Shown: positions 25,948-33,841 of the stretch, piece by piece
How positions within the stretch are numbered: the stretch's first letter is position 1
Layout of the letters: every line of letters begins with the position of its first letter
NCBI GenBank assembly: GCA_029721515.1
Contig: CM056556.1
Span: forward strand, 20,478,169-20,542,168
Length of the DNA stretch: 64,000 nucleotides
Origin: Synanceia verrucosa
Taxonomy: Eukaryota > Chordata > Actinopteri > Perciformes > Synanceiidae
Direction: 5' to 3'
The notes under the pieces: model-generated
Told to the model about the DNA's origin: nothing
The model's database searches: none
Seen by the model: the letters and a program-made list of their open reading frames with translations, nothing else
Position numbers and translations under genes: made by a program

Positions 25948-27430
25948 GGGTGCACTGCTAGTATAGAGCAGAGACAGTGAGGAGCTTATGCAGGCTCTGG
26001 GAACAAAAAAAATAAAAGCATCATTAAGTTATGGCTATTTCATGTTTTCTCATGAGGAGTTACACTTGCAAAACTTTGATGAATGGTTGAATGGGCTTTA
26101 CTTAATGTTAGCTTTTTGGAAATCTTTGTATAGATGTTTGTGGTTATATTGTTGGTAGTCATGGAAATCAGTCATGTTTCCTTTGGCGGTTGCCACAAGT
26201 GTTTCTCACATAGCACCTGTGCTTGCAACACGTCATCTCTCTTGTATCCAAAATAAAATATTGCTGTTCTTCTTTGTCGGCCACATTTTACATGTTCGTC
26301 CCTAGGGATGGGTATTGGAAAGGACTTCACGACACGATATGTATCGCGATACTCGAGTCAAGTCAGTCAAGACATCGGCGAGCTTATGACTGGCGTTTTT
26401 GAGGTGTTAACACTTAACGACAAAGGCTCGTCGAGCTGAACACTGCCTCACCCCGATCTGGGGAAAGGGTGTGAAAAAAACATCGCCGATGTGCCGATGT
26501 TGCCTTATGCTGGGAAAGTTGGGGGATGGATAAATCTGAGGGGACATGACCCACTTTGCCTAGTGACATCTGAGAGCATGATTACAACTTTCTGAAATTT
26601 TCTGAAACTGCAAACTTTTTTTTAGCGGTACAGCGACACCTTGGAGAGCGGAAGTGCAGAAGTTGTTCTGGATTTACAATCAGCCTAAAATATTTTTTTT
26701 TATCTCTTAACCCTCTCAGTAACTAGCATGCATCGAAGGTGGGCATCTATCACAGCTGAAACAGTCTTTTGCAATGTATTTATATTACACAATGAATTTT
26801 AGAGCAGGCTTAGTCTGTTTATTGTTTACAGGAAGTGGACATGCTCCCCTGTAGCGCTTTCTTGTGTCCTAAATGCCGTGTCACTTTCTCTCTGCAGGTC
26901 CACAACGTGTCCTTCTCTTTTGAGCTGATGCAGGATGGGGGTCTGGAGAGACCAAAGCCCCGACCAGAGGGTAGGATGCACATTTAAGTCAGGGTTTTTT
27001 TTGGGCCCAATGAAGTGTTTTAATACTGGGTGACAGTGATCCTGTTACTCTTTGATTACATATGCATCTGACACATTGAATTACCTGCTGTGGCCTTCTT
27101 AATCTGGCACGTCTTATTTTACAAGAGCTGCAGCAAATATATTTGAGTCTCTAATATGGTTAAATAAGCTAAAGGTTTCTAAGATGTTGGTTTTGTCATC
27201 TGTACTGTCTCAAATATTCCAGCAGTGTAATAGAATCAATCCATCAAGCCATCAAGCTACTGTTCGATAGGCCTTTATTGTACATACACTCTCATTTGAT
27301 GTGTGTCTAATGTCTCTATATGAATCTTCTATTCTTTCTCGGCTTGTTTACAGATATAGTGAACTGTGACCTTAAATCAACGCTGCGCGTCCTCTACAAC
27401 CTGTTCACCAGGTACAGGAACGTAGACTGA
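7696..27430 (+). CDS. parva: Alpha-parvin (parva), twelve coding exons, first coding exon outside window
   Basis: Joining 7696-7785, 8477-8547, 10797-10899, 11105-11245, 17967-18082, 18279-18337, 20550-20569, 20677-20738, 22195-22263, 22489-22590, 26898-26970 and 27354-27430 gives 983 coding bases. They read without a stop for about 326 residues to TGA. Every intron is GT-AG and all phases agree. The protein starts at VSELQEEGINAINLPLSP, so roughly 45 N-terminal residues of the usual 372 are missing; no matching exon was found in 1-7695. Calponin-homology domain 1 runs from about LQELMKVLIDWINDVL to the exon ending VSIQVVVVQ. Domain 2 runs from DAFDTLF to the C-terminus RYRNVD. Known role of the family: cytoplasmic adaptor binding ILK through the second domain, plus paxillin and actin, at focal adhesions. 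It is called alpha rather than beta or gamma because exon by exon it follows the alpha-parvin sequence I know. Fish may have two copies; which one this is cannot be said. Confidence 0.96.
7786..8476 (+). other. parva intron, no other feature
   Basis: No repeat with clear borders and no open frame of interest are seen. A poly-T run lies at about 7973-7986. Confidence 0.6.
8477..8547 (+). CDS. parva: parva exon: ENEVRTMVDPNSKNDRKLQELMK
   Basis: The acceptor is tattag and the donor gtgaag. It completes the Glu codon left open by the previous exon and ends on a whole codon. It holds the start of calponin-homology domain 1. Confidence 0.95.
8830..9715 (+). mobile_element. Tc1-like transposon copy A in a parva intron, 3' part deleted
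   Basis: The left end CACTATATTGCCAAAAGTAT and the right end (ATACTTTTGGCAATATAGTG) are perfect inverted repeats, each next to TA (8828-8829 and 9716-9717), the Tc1 target. The transposase is in two frames. 8876-9253 holds the helix-turn-helix part (EFQRGTVIGCQLYNKSSHEI, SGRPRKPTEQGQ). 9350-9691 holds the first catalytic block (ILWSDKSRFSIWQSDGQVWV) and ends at FGAGP. The segment with the second Asp and the Glu is gone, by comparison with copy B at 35518. It cannot transpose by itself. Confidence 0.9.
8876..9691 (+). pseudogene. Broken Tc1-like transposase, copy A
   Basis: The frame is lost between about 9250 and 9350 and the C-terminal third is deleted after FGAGP. The first catalytic Asp (WSDKS) is present; the second Asp and the Glu are absent. 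It is in the same orientation as parva. Confidence 0.85.
9955..10115. repeat. Long imperfect hairpin
   Basis: The left arm (aaaagagcaaaaaagagtca, then actggacttg) pairs with the right arm (caagtcc, then ttttttgctctttttgactc). An inner inverted pair, gaggcttcttcagtt / aactgaagaagcctc, sits at about 10001-10041. It lies in the intron before the 10797 exon. The inner motif is common in fish repeats, but I cannot assign it. Confidence 0.6.
10661..10682. repeat. GT microsatellite
   Basis: A run of GT followed by a short TA run, upstream of the 10797 parva exon. Confidence 0.85.
10797..10899 (+). CDS. parva: parva exon: core of CH domain 1
   Basis: It encodes VLIDWINDVLVGERIIVKDL and then AEDLYDGQVLQKLF, with donor gtgagg. 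The DL-DG-VL pattern is typical of calponin-homology domains. Confidence 0.96.
11105..11245 (+). CDS. parva: parva exon: CH domain 1, central helices
   Basis: The acceptor is cttcag and the donor gtaaga. It encodes EKLEGEKLNVAEVTQSEIAQ, then KQKLQTVLERINDSLKLSTR and SIRWNVD. The following intron is the largest in the window (about 6.7 kb) and holds nested hAT elements. Confidence 0.96.
12422..13373. mobile_element. hAT MITE (inner), same family as its host element
   Basis: The left end is TAGAGATGCACCGATCCGAT and the right end ATTGGTGCATCTCTA. The flanking octamers atcgatat and ataggtat match at 6 of 8 positions. It contains the start of another hAT-like end at about 12580 (tagggctgtgcaattaatc) and a cluster of short direct repeats of 'cccactccccccaccacaatcc' type at 12605-12780. 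Confidence 0.85.
12605..12780. repeat. Degenerate tandem repeat, C-rich
   Basis: About four imperfect units contain 'ggcaaacccactccccccacc' and 'aatcccgctaccctccg'. They are C-rich on this strand and sit within the inner hAT MITE. Confidence 0.75.
13456..16251. other. Large intron stretch of parva, mostly unassigned
   Basis: No exon-like sequence was recognised. A perfect 9-bp stem (CTCCAGTCT / AGACTGGAG) with a 6-base loop lies at about 13869-13893. A fragment at 14290-14360 (tgggggcgctcc ... aggggcggcact) resembles one at 22690-22740 and is probably dispersed. The block 14950-15720 is free of obvious repeats and could hold regulatory DNA, but nothing proves it. Confidence 0.4.
16252..17361. 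mobile_element. Possible TTAA-targeting DNA element
   Basis: The left border reads TTTAAAGGAACATGCC and the right border GGTGACCTTTAA, a short inverted pair starting at TTAA. The interior is repeat-like DNA of a type I recall as common in fish, including a TC run at 16615-16636. The match between ends is short, so this could be two unrelated repeats. Confidence 0.35.
17525..17758 (-). repeat. SINE copy, minus strand, without its 3' tail
   Basis: The complement of the 62326-62690 SINE is seen: its B box appears as ggaatcgaaccc near 17694-17705 and the head ends at about 17758. The tail portion ('gataggctccagcc' and GGAT repeats) is missing on the left. It ends about 200 bases before the parva exon at 17967. 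Confidence 0.8.
17967..18082 (+). CDS. parva: parva exon: end of CH domain 1
   Basis: The acceptor is acttag and the donor gtatgt. It encodes SVHAKSIVAILHLLVALSQH, then FRAPIRLPDHVSIQVVVVQ. Confidence 0.96.
18279..18337 (+). CDS. parva: parva exon: inter-domain linker
   Basis: The acceptor is tttcag and the donor gtaagt. It encodes KREGILQSRQIQEEITGNT plus two bases of a Glu codon. Confidence 0.95.
18338..19000. other. Intron stretch, nothing assigned
   Basis: Unique-looking AT-rich intron DNA between the 18279 exon and a MITE; no further signal. Confidence 0.5.
19001..19325. mobile_element. MITE with GCCTYGTTCACACTAC ends
   Basis: The left end gcctcgttcacactac and the right end gtagtgtgaacaaggc form an inverted pair with one mismatch. 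Extra internal copies of 'tagtgtgaaca' occur at about 19197-19205 and 19223-19231. No target duplication is obvious, so the superfamily is open. Confidence 0.7.
19862..19900. repeat. CA microsatellite
   Basis: CA run with a few interruptions (cgca, cata, gaga). Confidence 0.85.
19901..20549. other. Intron stretch before the microexon
   Basis: It contains a short 'tgcc' tetramer run (19965-19980). No gene or bordered repeat is seen. Confidence 0.45.
20550..20569 (+). CDS. parva: parva 20-base microexon
   Basis: The acceptor is gctcag and the donor gtaggt. Its 20 bases encode AFSGRH and share split codons on both sides (GA|G before, G|AG after). Including it restores the expected ...NTEAFSGRHERDAF... 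and keeps the frame; skipping it would shift the frame. It is too short for most ORF-based methods. Confidence 0.9.
20677..20738 (+). CDS. parva: parva exon: start of CH domain 2
   Basis: The acceptor is ttcacag and the donor gtactg. It encodes ERDAFDTLFDHAPDKLNVVK and K. Confidence 0.96.
20885..21215. mobile_element. MITE with ACCCCTMATTTCCAYTGAAT ends
   Basis: The left end ACCCCTCATTTCCACTGAAT and the right end (complement ACCCTAATTTCCAATGAAT) are inverted repeats. A second member at 58785-59220 shares the ends and internal phrases (gacagctggaatca, gaatggaaacctat). It lies in the intron after the 20677-20738 exon. Confidence 0.75.
21912..21928 (+). repeat. Short TTAGGG run
   Basis: ggttagggttagggtta: about two and a half vertebrate telomere units inside an intron. 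Confidence 0.85.
22195..22263 (+). CDS. parva: parva exon: CH domain 2
   Basis: The acceptor is tttttcag and the donor gtatgt. It encodes TLITFVNKHLNKLNLEVSEL and DTQ, the helix region bound by ILK and paxillin motifs in known structures. Confidence 0.96.
22489..22590 (+). CDS. parva: parva exon: CH domain 2
   Basis: The acceptor is gcctcag and the donor gtaaag. It encodes FADGVYLVLLMGLLEGYFVP and then LYNFFLTPENFDQK. The intron after it is about 4.3 kb. Confidence 0.96.
24779..24822. repeat. CA microsatellite
   Basis: About twenty CA units, nearly perfect. Confidence 0.9.
25897..25944. repeat. GT microsatellite
   Basis: About twenty-four GT units, perfect. Confidence 0.9.
26898..26970 (+). 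CDS. parva: parva exon: CH domain 2
   Basis: The acceptor is ctgcag and the donor gtagga. It encodes VHNVSFSFELMQDGGLERPK and PRPE. Confidence 0.95.
27354..27430 (+). CDS. parva: parva terminal coding exon
   Basis: The acceptor is tttacag. It encodes DIVNCDLKSTLRVLYNLFTR and YRNVD, then TGA at 27428-27430. Confidence 0.96.
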
Positions 27431-28617
27431 GCACCATGTTTGGCAAGAGGGAACACTTTATACCATGGACCACGTCAGAGCTCAAACATGTTTTTTTATC
27501 AGAATGCACGCATCACATTTTGTCCCTGTAATTTACCACACACAAATCTGTATTTATTTTTGAGTTTTAATCCTGCAGAGACATTCGTACGGAAGCCAGA
27601 GTGGCAGTGATCTGATTTGTTCTCTCTCCTGTGTTCTAACTTAAGGTTTTTAATTGTTTTTTCATCTGTGAAAACTGGTGAAAAAAAATTTTTTTTTTTA
27701 TTGATATTTTTTTTTTCCCCCAAAATGTGTTGTAGCACTGATTTTGACCAAGAGACACCACTACGTGTTCAGTCCTGTTTAGAACATGTTCTAGTCGTAT
27801 CCTTCAATCTCCTGACAAGACAATTGAATTTTTTTTTCCATTGTTTCACATTTGAAAAAAAATAAACTTTCAAAGAACTCAGGAGATAAAATAATTTAGA
27901 TCAGACATAAAAAAATGGATCACAGAATGTTTTCACTTCACTTCGGTTCATTTGGCTTGTGTGCTGCAAAAATAAATTTATTGTAAATTGGGCATTGCTT
28001 TACAGTCCTACAGACATCTATGAACTGAATGAGATAGCCAGTGTTAATGTTCAGTTAAGTCTTATTCTGTAAGGATTTAGTCACCCTGTATTGACATTGT
28101 GAAGGGGAGATTTTAGATGAACAACACTTGTATCATTTAATTCAGAAAAATGTTTAACTGTATTTATTGTACATTTTGATAATCTTACTCTTAATTTCCA
28201 GCTATTCTCTTCACTCTGCTCATCTTTGCATCATTCATAAGTGCCTTTATTCAAACATGTGAATACCACTGTCAGCTCCCAATGCTTAATAGCTTAATAT
28301 TGGGACATGTGCTCCAAAGTTGTCTTAATGTTCCACATTTTCATTCCATGTGTGGCGGGACTTTTGAAATATTTGACCAAAGCTCTGCTGTATTCACACT
28401 GTTAAACATATAAAGGTTTTACACAGCAGCCACTTGCATTCTTATATTTTATTGAGGTATATCAACATGATATAATTTTTTTTGTGGTTTAATCCATTAT
28501 ACACACATTTTTAAGTACAGATTAGATTTCTCTCTTGATGGTGCATTGTAATTTGCAAACAAAGCCCCATCACACTCTGTATCTATTCATGTTTTAATGC
28601 ATTTTATTCAATAAATT
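27431..28617 (+). other. parva: parva 3' untranslated region (extent inferred)
   Basis: The sequence after the stop codon has no intron-like or repeat border for over 1 kb. AATAAA signals occur at 27861-27866, 27971-27976 and 28611-28616, so transcripts could end at several points. The last signal is preceded by unique AT-rich DNA. The actual cleavage site is not visible from sequence alone. Confidence 0.45.
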
Positions 28618-29571
28618 GTCCCTGAATGCAGTTGTATCTCTTTTGTCCCGTCAAAGGATGCTAAGGGGAATGCTTCTCCAGCAAAACAACTATCAGGGTC
28701 AGATTGATTCCAATATTGCCGGCACAGAAATACAAGTGGACCTACACAACAATTTTCTTTCCGCTAAATTGAGATGGATTGTTCAAAAAGCTGCGTGAAA
28801 GCTTTCTGAATTGGAGTTGACCCCCAACATAGACCAAAAGAGATAGCACAGTTATCAAGTTGATGAAAAGGTTCATGTTTTTCCCTTGCACATTCCACAA
28901 TAGCTTGTGAAAAGAAAGTGGTTTACAGTGTACTGTACTTAAACGAAAGAGTAAAGTGAGTAATCCTTATGGACTGGAACATATTTCAAGGTGAACTTTG
29001 TAGACATTATAGTTGAATCCTCAATCAACAGTTTGTGAGAAGGGGCTCGACATAAAGCCTGAGCTGCAGAGTTCTTTAATGGACCATTCAATTTCATTTT
29101 GAAGATGCTCTTTGAACCTCCATATTTTAACATGTGAGGACAGAAAAGATCTATAGGCACATATGCAGCACGTGTGTGTTTACTAAATGCCCAGGGCGCT
29201 GTGTAACATTTAGTATGAGTAACAGTATCCGGTTGTGATTGCCCTCTCAGATGCTCTCATGTCAGTTGCAACAGATCCTGAGGGATCCGAAACCATGTTA
29301 TTATCATTTCCTCTCCACTCACTCGCCCAGGGAACAATTCAGCTGCTCTAGTTATTACCTTGTTACATTATTGTTATTGCATTATTGTTACATTGTCGCT
29401 CTGTGCGTGGGTCACATGGGGACACGGAGCTGCATTCCTCTGATTGAGGACACCACAGTAATGCAGAGATAGACTGCTGCTTCTCCAGATGAAATGTTGG
29501 TTTAAATCTGTTGAAGAGTTCAAGTGTAAATTCACCATTCACTGATAGGCAAGTTAGTACAATTTATACAC
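28618..29571. other. Downstream of parva, no gene seen
   Basis: Unique-looking DNA. The stretch at about 29240-29470 is less AT-rich and free of recognised repeats. No coding or splice evidence. Confidence 0.4.
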
Positions 29572-29812
29572 TCAACAAAAATATAAATGCAACACTTTTG
29601 TTTTTGCATTTTTTATGAGATGAACTCAAAGATCTAAAACGTTTTCCACATACACAATATCACCATTTCTCTCAAATATTGTTCACAAACCAGTCTAAAT
29701 CTGTGATAGTGAGCACTTCTCCTTTGCTGAGATAATCCATCCCACCTCACAGGTGTGCCATATCAAGATGCTGATTAGACACCATGATTAGTGCACAGGT
29801 GTGCCTTATACG
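29572..29812 (+). repeat. Tc1/mariner-type terminal fragment
   Basis: Starting at actcaacaaaaatataaatg and continuing with 'gcaacacttttgtttttgca', it matches one end of a DNA transposon common in fish, as I remember it. The rest is cut off by the TA-rich array that follows. Confidence 0.5.
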
Positions 29813-29814
29813 TA

Positions 29815-29843
29815 TACATATATATGTGTATATATATATATAT

Positions 29844-29894
<51 letters not shown>

Positions 29895-29908
29895 TATACG
29901 TACATATA

Positions 29909-29954
<46 letters not shown>

Positions 29955-29984
29955 AACGTATATATACAAACGTATATATATATA
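29815..29984. repeat. TA-rich microsatellite with CA and CG interruptions
   Basis: About 170 bases of TA runs broken by tacacaca, tacgta and tacaaacg. It immediately adjoins the TA target of the following Tc1-like element. Confidence 0.9.
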
Positions 29985-29986
29985 TA

Positions 29987-31591
29987 CAGTCATGGAAAAA
30001 ATTATTAGACCACCCTTGTTTTCTTCAATTTCTTGTTCATTCTAATATCTGGTACCACTAAACGTATAATACAATGAACACAACAAAAAATGCAGCTGGT
30101 CACATAATACTTTATGTCCTATTTGACATTCTTAAGCTTAATTGATTCCCAGGGTATATAAGAGGCCATTTCATGTCACAAGCAGCACTGCACATGCAAA
30201 GGCCTAGAGTGGTTTCCTGCTTACATTCAAGCCGTAGCACAACTCAGAAGTTGTCAGCTCTCACATAATGCCTAAAACAAAAGAATTATGTGAAGCAACA
30301 AAGGCAGCCATCTTGGCACTGCTGGAAATTGGCATGAGTGAGAGACAGGTAGCGAAAAACTGAAGATCTCCAAGACAGCCGTTCATTACAACAAAAAAAC
30401 AAGCTGAACATGGCACTACCAAATTGCTACCTGGCCGTGGCAGGAAACGTCTTTCTACCCCACGAGATGACCGTGCACTCATCCGTTCCTGTGTCAGGAA
30501 TCGTCGTCAGACCTCCAGGGACCTTAAAAATGAGTGGGCACTGTTGAGAAATGTGACTTGCTCGGCAAGGACAGTTCGAAACCGACTTGTTGAAGCTGGT
30601 TTGAAGTCACACAGAGCACGCAAAGAAGCCCTTCATCAATGAAAGGCAGAGGAAGGCCCGGTTACTCTTTGCTTGAGACCACAAGGATTGGACTGTTGAT
30701 GATTGGGCTAAGGTTCTCTTCAGTGATGAATCCAATTTTGAATTGATGCCCACTCCAGCCAACTTACTGGTTAGGAGGAAGCCTGGAGAAGCTTACAACC
30801 CAGACTGTCTTGCCCCTACAGTAAAACATGGGGTGGATCAGTCATGATCTGGGGTTGTTTCAGTCTGAGTGGAACAGGGCAAATGCAATTGTGTGAAGGC
30901 CGAATGAACCAGGTCAAGTACAGGACTACCCTTGAAAACAGTCTTCTTCCATCAGCTGGAAAACTCTTTCCTGCCTCGAATGACTGGATTTTCCAACAAG
31001 ACAATGCCCCTTGCCACACGGCAAGGTCAGTTAAAGCCTGGATGGAGAACCACAACATTCGCACCATGCCTTGGCCTGCTCAATCACCAGATCTTAATCC
31101 AATTGAAAACCTGTGGAAAATCATCAAACTTAAAATGGAGAACCACAAGCCCAAAAACAAAGAAAATTTGTTTGAATTTGTCCAACAGGAATGGGCTGCT
31201 GTGACAGCAGAACAACGTCAGAAGCTGGTGGAGAGCATGCCAAGACGCATGGCTGCAGTCATCAAAAACAATGGTTATGCAATCAAGTATTAACTCTTGT
31301 GTGTATCATGTGTTTAAAGCAAACAGAAAAGAAAACATGGAATGCTTAAAAGTAGTGTTTTTGGCGGTACAATGCCATAGCTATTGATGTAAGAATTTAA
31401 GTAATTTTGGTTATTATCAAGAAAACCATGGAAAATGAATAATCCTTAGTTCTTAAATTAAACTCTCATGAGCTATTTTTGTTGTTATCATTATAATTGT
31501 CCAAACAAATGTACCTTTAGTTGAGCCAGGCATTAAAATTAACAAGAAATTGAAGAAAACAAGGGTGGTCTAATAATTTTTTCCATGACTG
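29987..31591 (+). mobile_element. Tc1-like transposon copy C, full length with broken frame
   Basis: The left end CAGTCATGGAAAAAATTATT and the right end AATAATTTTTTCCATGACTG are perfect inverted repeats, extended by about 30 more matching bases, and each is flanked by TA (29985-29986, 31592-31593). The 1605-bp length is normal for the family. The transposase lies at 30268-31293 with early breaks. The ends match far better than the gene reads, so it may still be moved in trans. Confidence 0.93.
30268..31293 (+). pseudogene. Tc1-like transposase with all three catalytic motifs, frame broken
   Basis: The frame opens MPKTKELCEATKAAILALLE and runs into TGA at 30361-30363. The second DNA-binding part follows in 30424-30642 (LLPGRGRKRLSTPRDDRALI). 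A further shift precedes FSDESNFE near 30719, the first catalytic Asp. 30844-31293 carries IFQQDNAPCHTARS (second Asp) and SPDLNPIENLW (Glu), ending in a stop after NNGYAIKY. All three DDE motifs are therefore readable, but in at least three frames, so no active protein is expected. Confidence 0.88.
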
Positions 31592-31603
31592 TATATGTAT
31601 GTA

Positions 31604-33835
31604 TATATGTGTATAACCAGGAAGTCAATTGGGGGCGGGCTCTGTCTGGCTGTCAACAACAAATGGGCAACCAACGACACAGTGAGAGAGAGCGAGAGTT
31701 GCAGTCACTACGATCTTCTGTGTCCTTCAGGGCACACTATTTACCCCAGGAGTTCACACAGATGACCGTGATACTGGCATATGTTCCTGGACCTGACTAC
31801 AACCTGGCGGCAGATCGAATAGCAGACTTCTATCACAGAGCTGTCACCTGGAACAGCGAGCAACCTGTGTTTCTACTTGGGGAGTTCAACAGATGTGACG
31901 TCACCACCGTATTGCCGAATCTGGAACAATACGTGACATCCCCCACCCAATTGGACAAGATGCTTGACCTCTGCTATGGGAACATACCTGGTGCATATAT
32001 TTCTAAGACCCGCCCATCTGAACTTGGTAACTGACTCAATTTCCTCCTATCTGACTTTCTGCACTGACTCTGTCATTCCATCAAAAAAGGTCAGGCTGTA
32101 CCCCAACAATAAACCCTGGGTTACAAAAGACATGAAAACATGTCCAAATAAAAAGAGACTGGCATTTTTGAATGGCGACAAACAGAAGGTTCATGACTTA
32201 CTGAAGGAGTTCAGACAGAAATCAAAGCTGGCAAAAATCCACTATAAAAGCAAAGTGGAGAGGAAATTTACAACTGGGAATGTCAGGGAGGCATGACAAG
32301 GGCTCAATACCATGATGAGCAGAGAGCAGAGGCCTGCACTTATCAAATGCCCTGATCCCGCCTCATTTGCAGAGCAGCTGAACACCTTTTACAGCAGATT
32401 CGACAACTTACACCTGTCGAGACCTGTGACCTCCAGCAGTACCAGCCCCTCACATACTCAGATCAGAATAGAGAAAAATAAAGTGGTCCATTTTCTTTCC
32501 AAAGTAAACCCACGGAAATCATCAGGCAGACTGCATGGTCAAATTCTTAAGGAGTGTGCTACTCAGCTTGGGGATGTCATGACCCAGCTCTTCCAGCTGC
32601 TCTTGGGCTCAGGTTTTGTTCCTCGCTCATGGAAAGAATCCACCATTATTCCAATCCCCGAGATCACCAAAGCTATGGCCCCCAAAGACTACAGACCAGT
32701 GGCCTTGACATCTGTTCTATGCAAGTGCATGGAACGGGTGTTATGTGACCCGTTGACTTGCTCAGTTGCAGACAAACTAGATCCACTCCAGTTTGCCTAC
32801 AAAGCAAAGCGAGGGGTGGAAGATGCCTGCCTGACACTTTTGAACATAAAAACATGGACCACACTTACGCGTGTTACAGGATTTTATTTATGAACTTCTC
32901 CTCAGCTTTTAATACAGTCAATACGAACACCTTATCAGACCAGCTCACTGAACTACAGGTCAACCCAACACTGGTTAAATGGATTTGTCACTTTCTACAG
33001 GACAGATCACAGCATGTAATAGTCAATGGCAAAAGATCTACCAACATTACCATAAACACGAGTCCCACAAGGTTGTGTCCTATCTCCCATTCTTTTTTCC
33101 ATCTACACAAATAAAATTACCTGCAATATGGACGAAATGACACTTATCAAATATGTGGATGACATGGCCTTGGTGCCTCACCTGACGGACAGTAACAGCT
33201 TAACAGCATATCGCCAGCAGGTGGACTCACTTGTCTCTCTCATAGAGGACAGCCTCTTGGAGCTCAACATCGCTAAGAGGAAGGAGCTGTGCTGCTACAG
33301 GAGAGGGACACCTGCTGATTCCGCCCTCTCATTATTACAGCCACTGGTGATCAAAGGTCAGGAGGTGGAGCAGGTGGAGGCTTTCAGGTGGAGGTATCTG
33401 TGCACTGAGGTGGACCGAACATTGTCCTTCTCTGTCCACTCTGAACAAGCCTACAAAAAGGCACAACAACGGCTCTATTTGTTGAGGAAATTAAGGAGTT
33501 TTAATGTGAGCAAAAACATTTTAACAGTCGTCTACAGATCACTTATTGAGTCAGCCCTAACTTACAACATCTCATCCTGGTATACTTTTCTGTCTATCAA
33601 GGACAAATCCAAATTGTCCAGCATCATCAAACATGCGAGTAAAACAACAGGCACAACACAGTCCTCCATCTCAGGCTGTGAGACGTAAAGCCACCACTAT
33701 CTTACACGACCCCTCACACCCACTCCACAACTCCTTCCAACACCTCCCCTCGGGCCGTCGCTACAGGGTCCCTTTGGCAAGGACAAACTTAGTGAAAAAA
33801 TCATTCATCTCATCTGCCATCAATATATAACTGTT
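31604..33835 (+). pseudogene. CR1/L2/Rex1-group LINE: endonuclease end plus reverse transcriptase, decayed
   Basis: Reading along the plus strand: the endonuclease end (PVFLLGEFNRCDVTTVLPNL, where GDFN is expected, then LDLCYGNIPGAY). Next is the inter-domain part (RLYPNNKPWVTKDMK), then reverse-transcriptase blocks VPRSWKESTIIPIPE, KDYRPVALTSVLCKCMERVL, LDPLQFAYKAKRGVEDA and NFSSAFNTVNT. The palm box is YVDDMAL, where fish relatives usually show FADD. The tail ends VKKSFISSAINI then stop near 33829. At least four frame changes and stops are present. The 5' end is missing. Confidence 0.8.
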
Positions 33836-33841
33836 AAACTT

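Larger units (their letters stand above)
22591..26897. other. Large parva intron with microsatellites and repeat debris
   Basis: Recognisable parts are the fragment related to 14290 at about 22680-22740, CA runs at 24779-24822 and 25031-25055, a GT run at 25897-25944, and a hAT-like left end at about 26307 (tagggatgggtattgg) with no partner found. No extra exon with parvin similarity was seen. Confidence 0.5.

Noticed and set aside
26307..26520. Another hAT MITE
   Set aside because: Only one hAT-like end (tagggatgggtattgg) is visible; no partner end or duplication was found, so it was not called as an element.
28616..28798. 60-codon frame after the parva 3' region
   Set aside because: No family similarity, no splice context and ordinary base composition; probably chance.
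29775..30061. Several open frames on both strands made of Tyr-Ile repeats
   Set aside because: They are translations of the TA microsatellite and carry no protein information.
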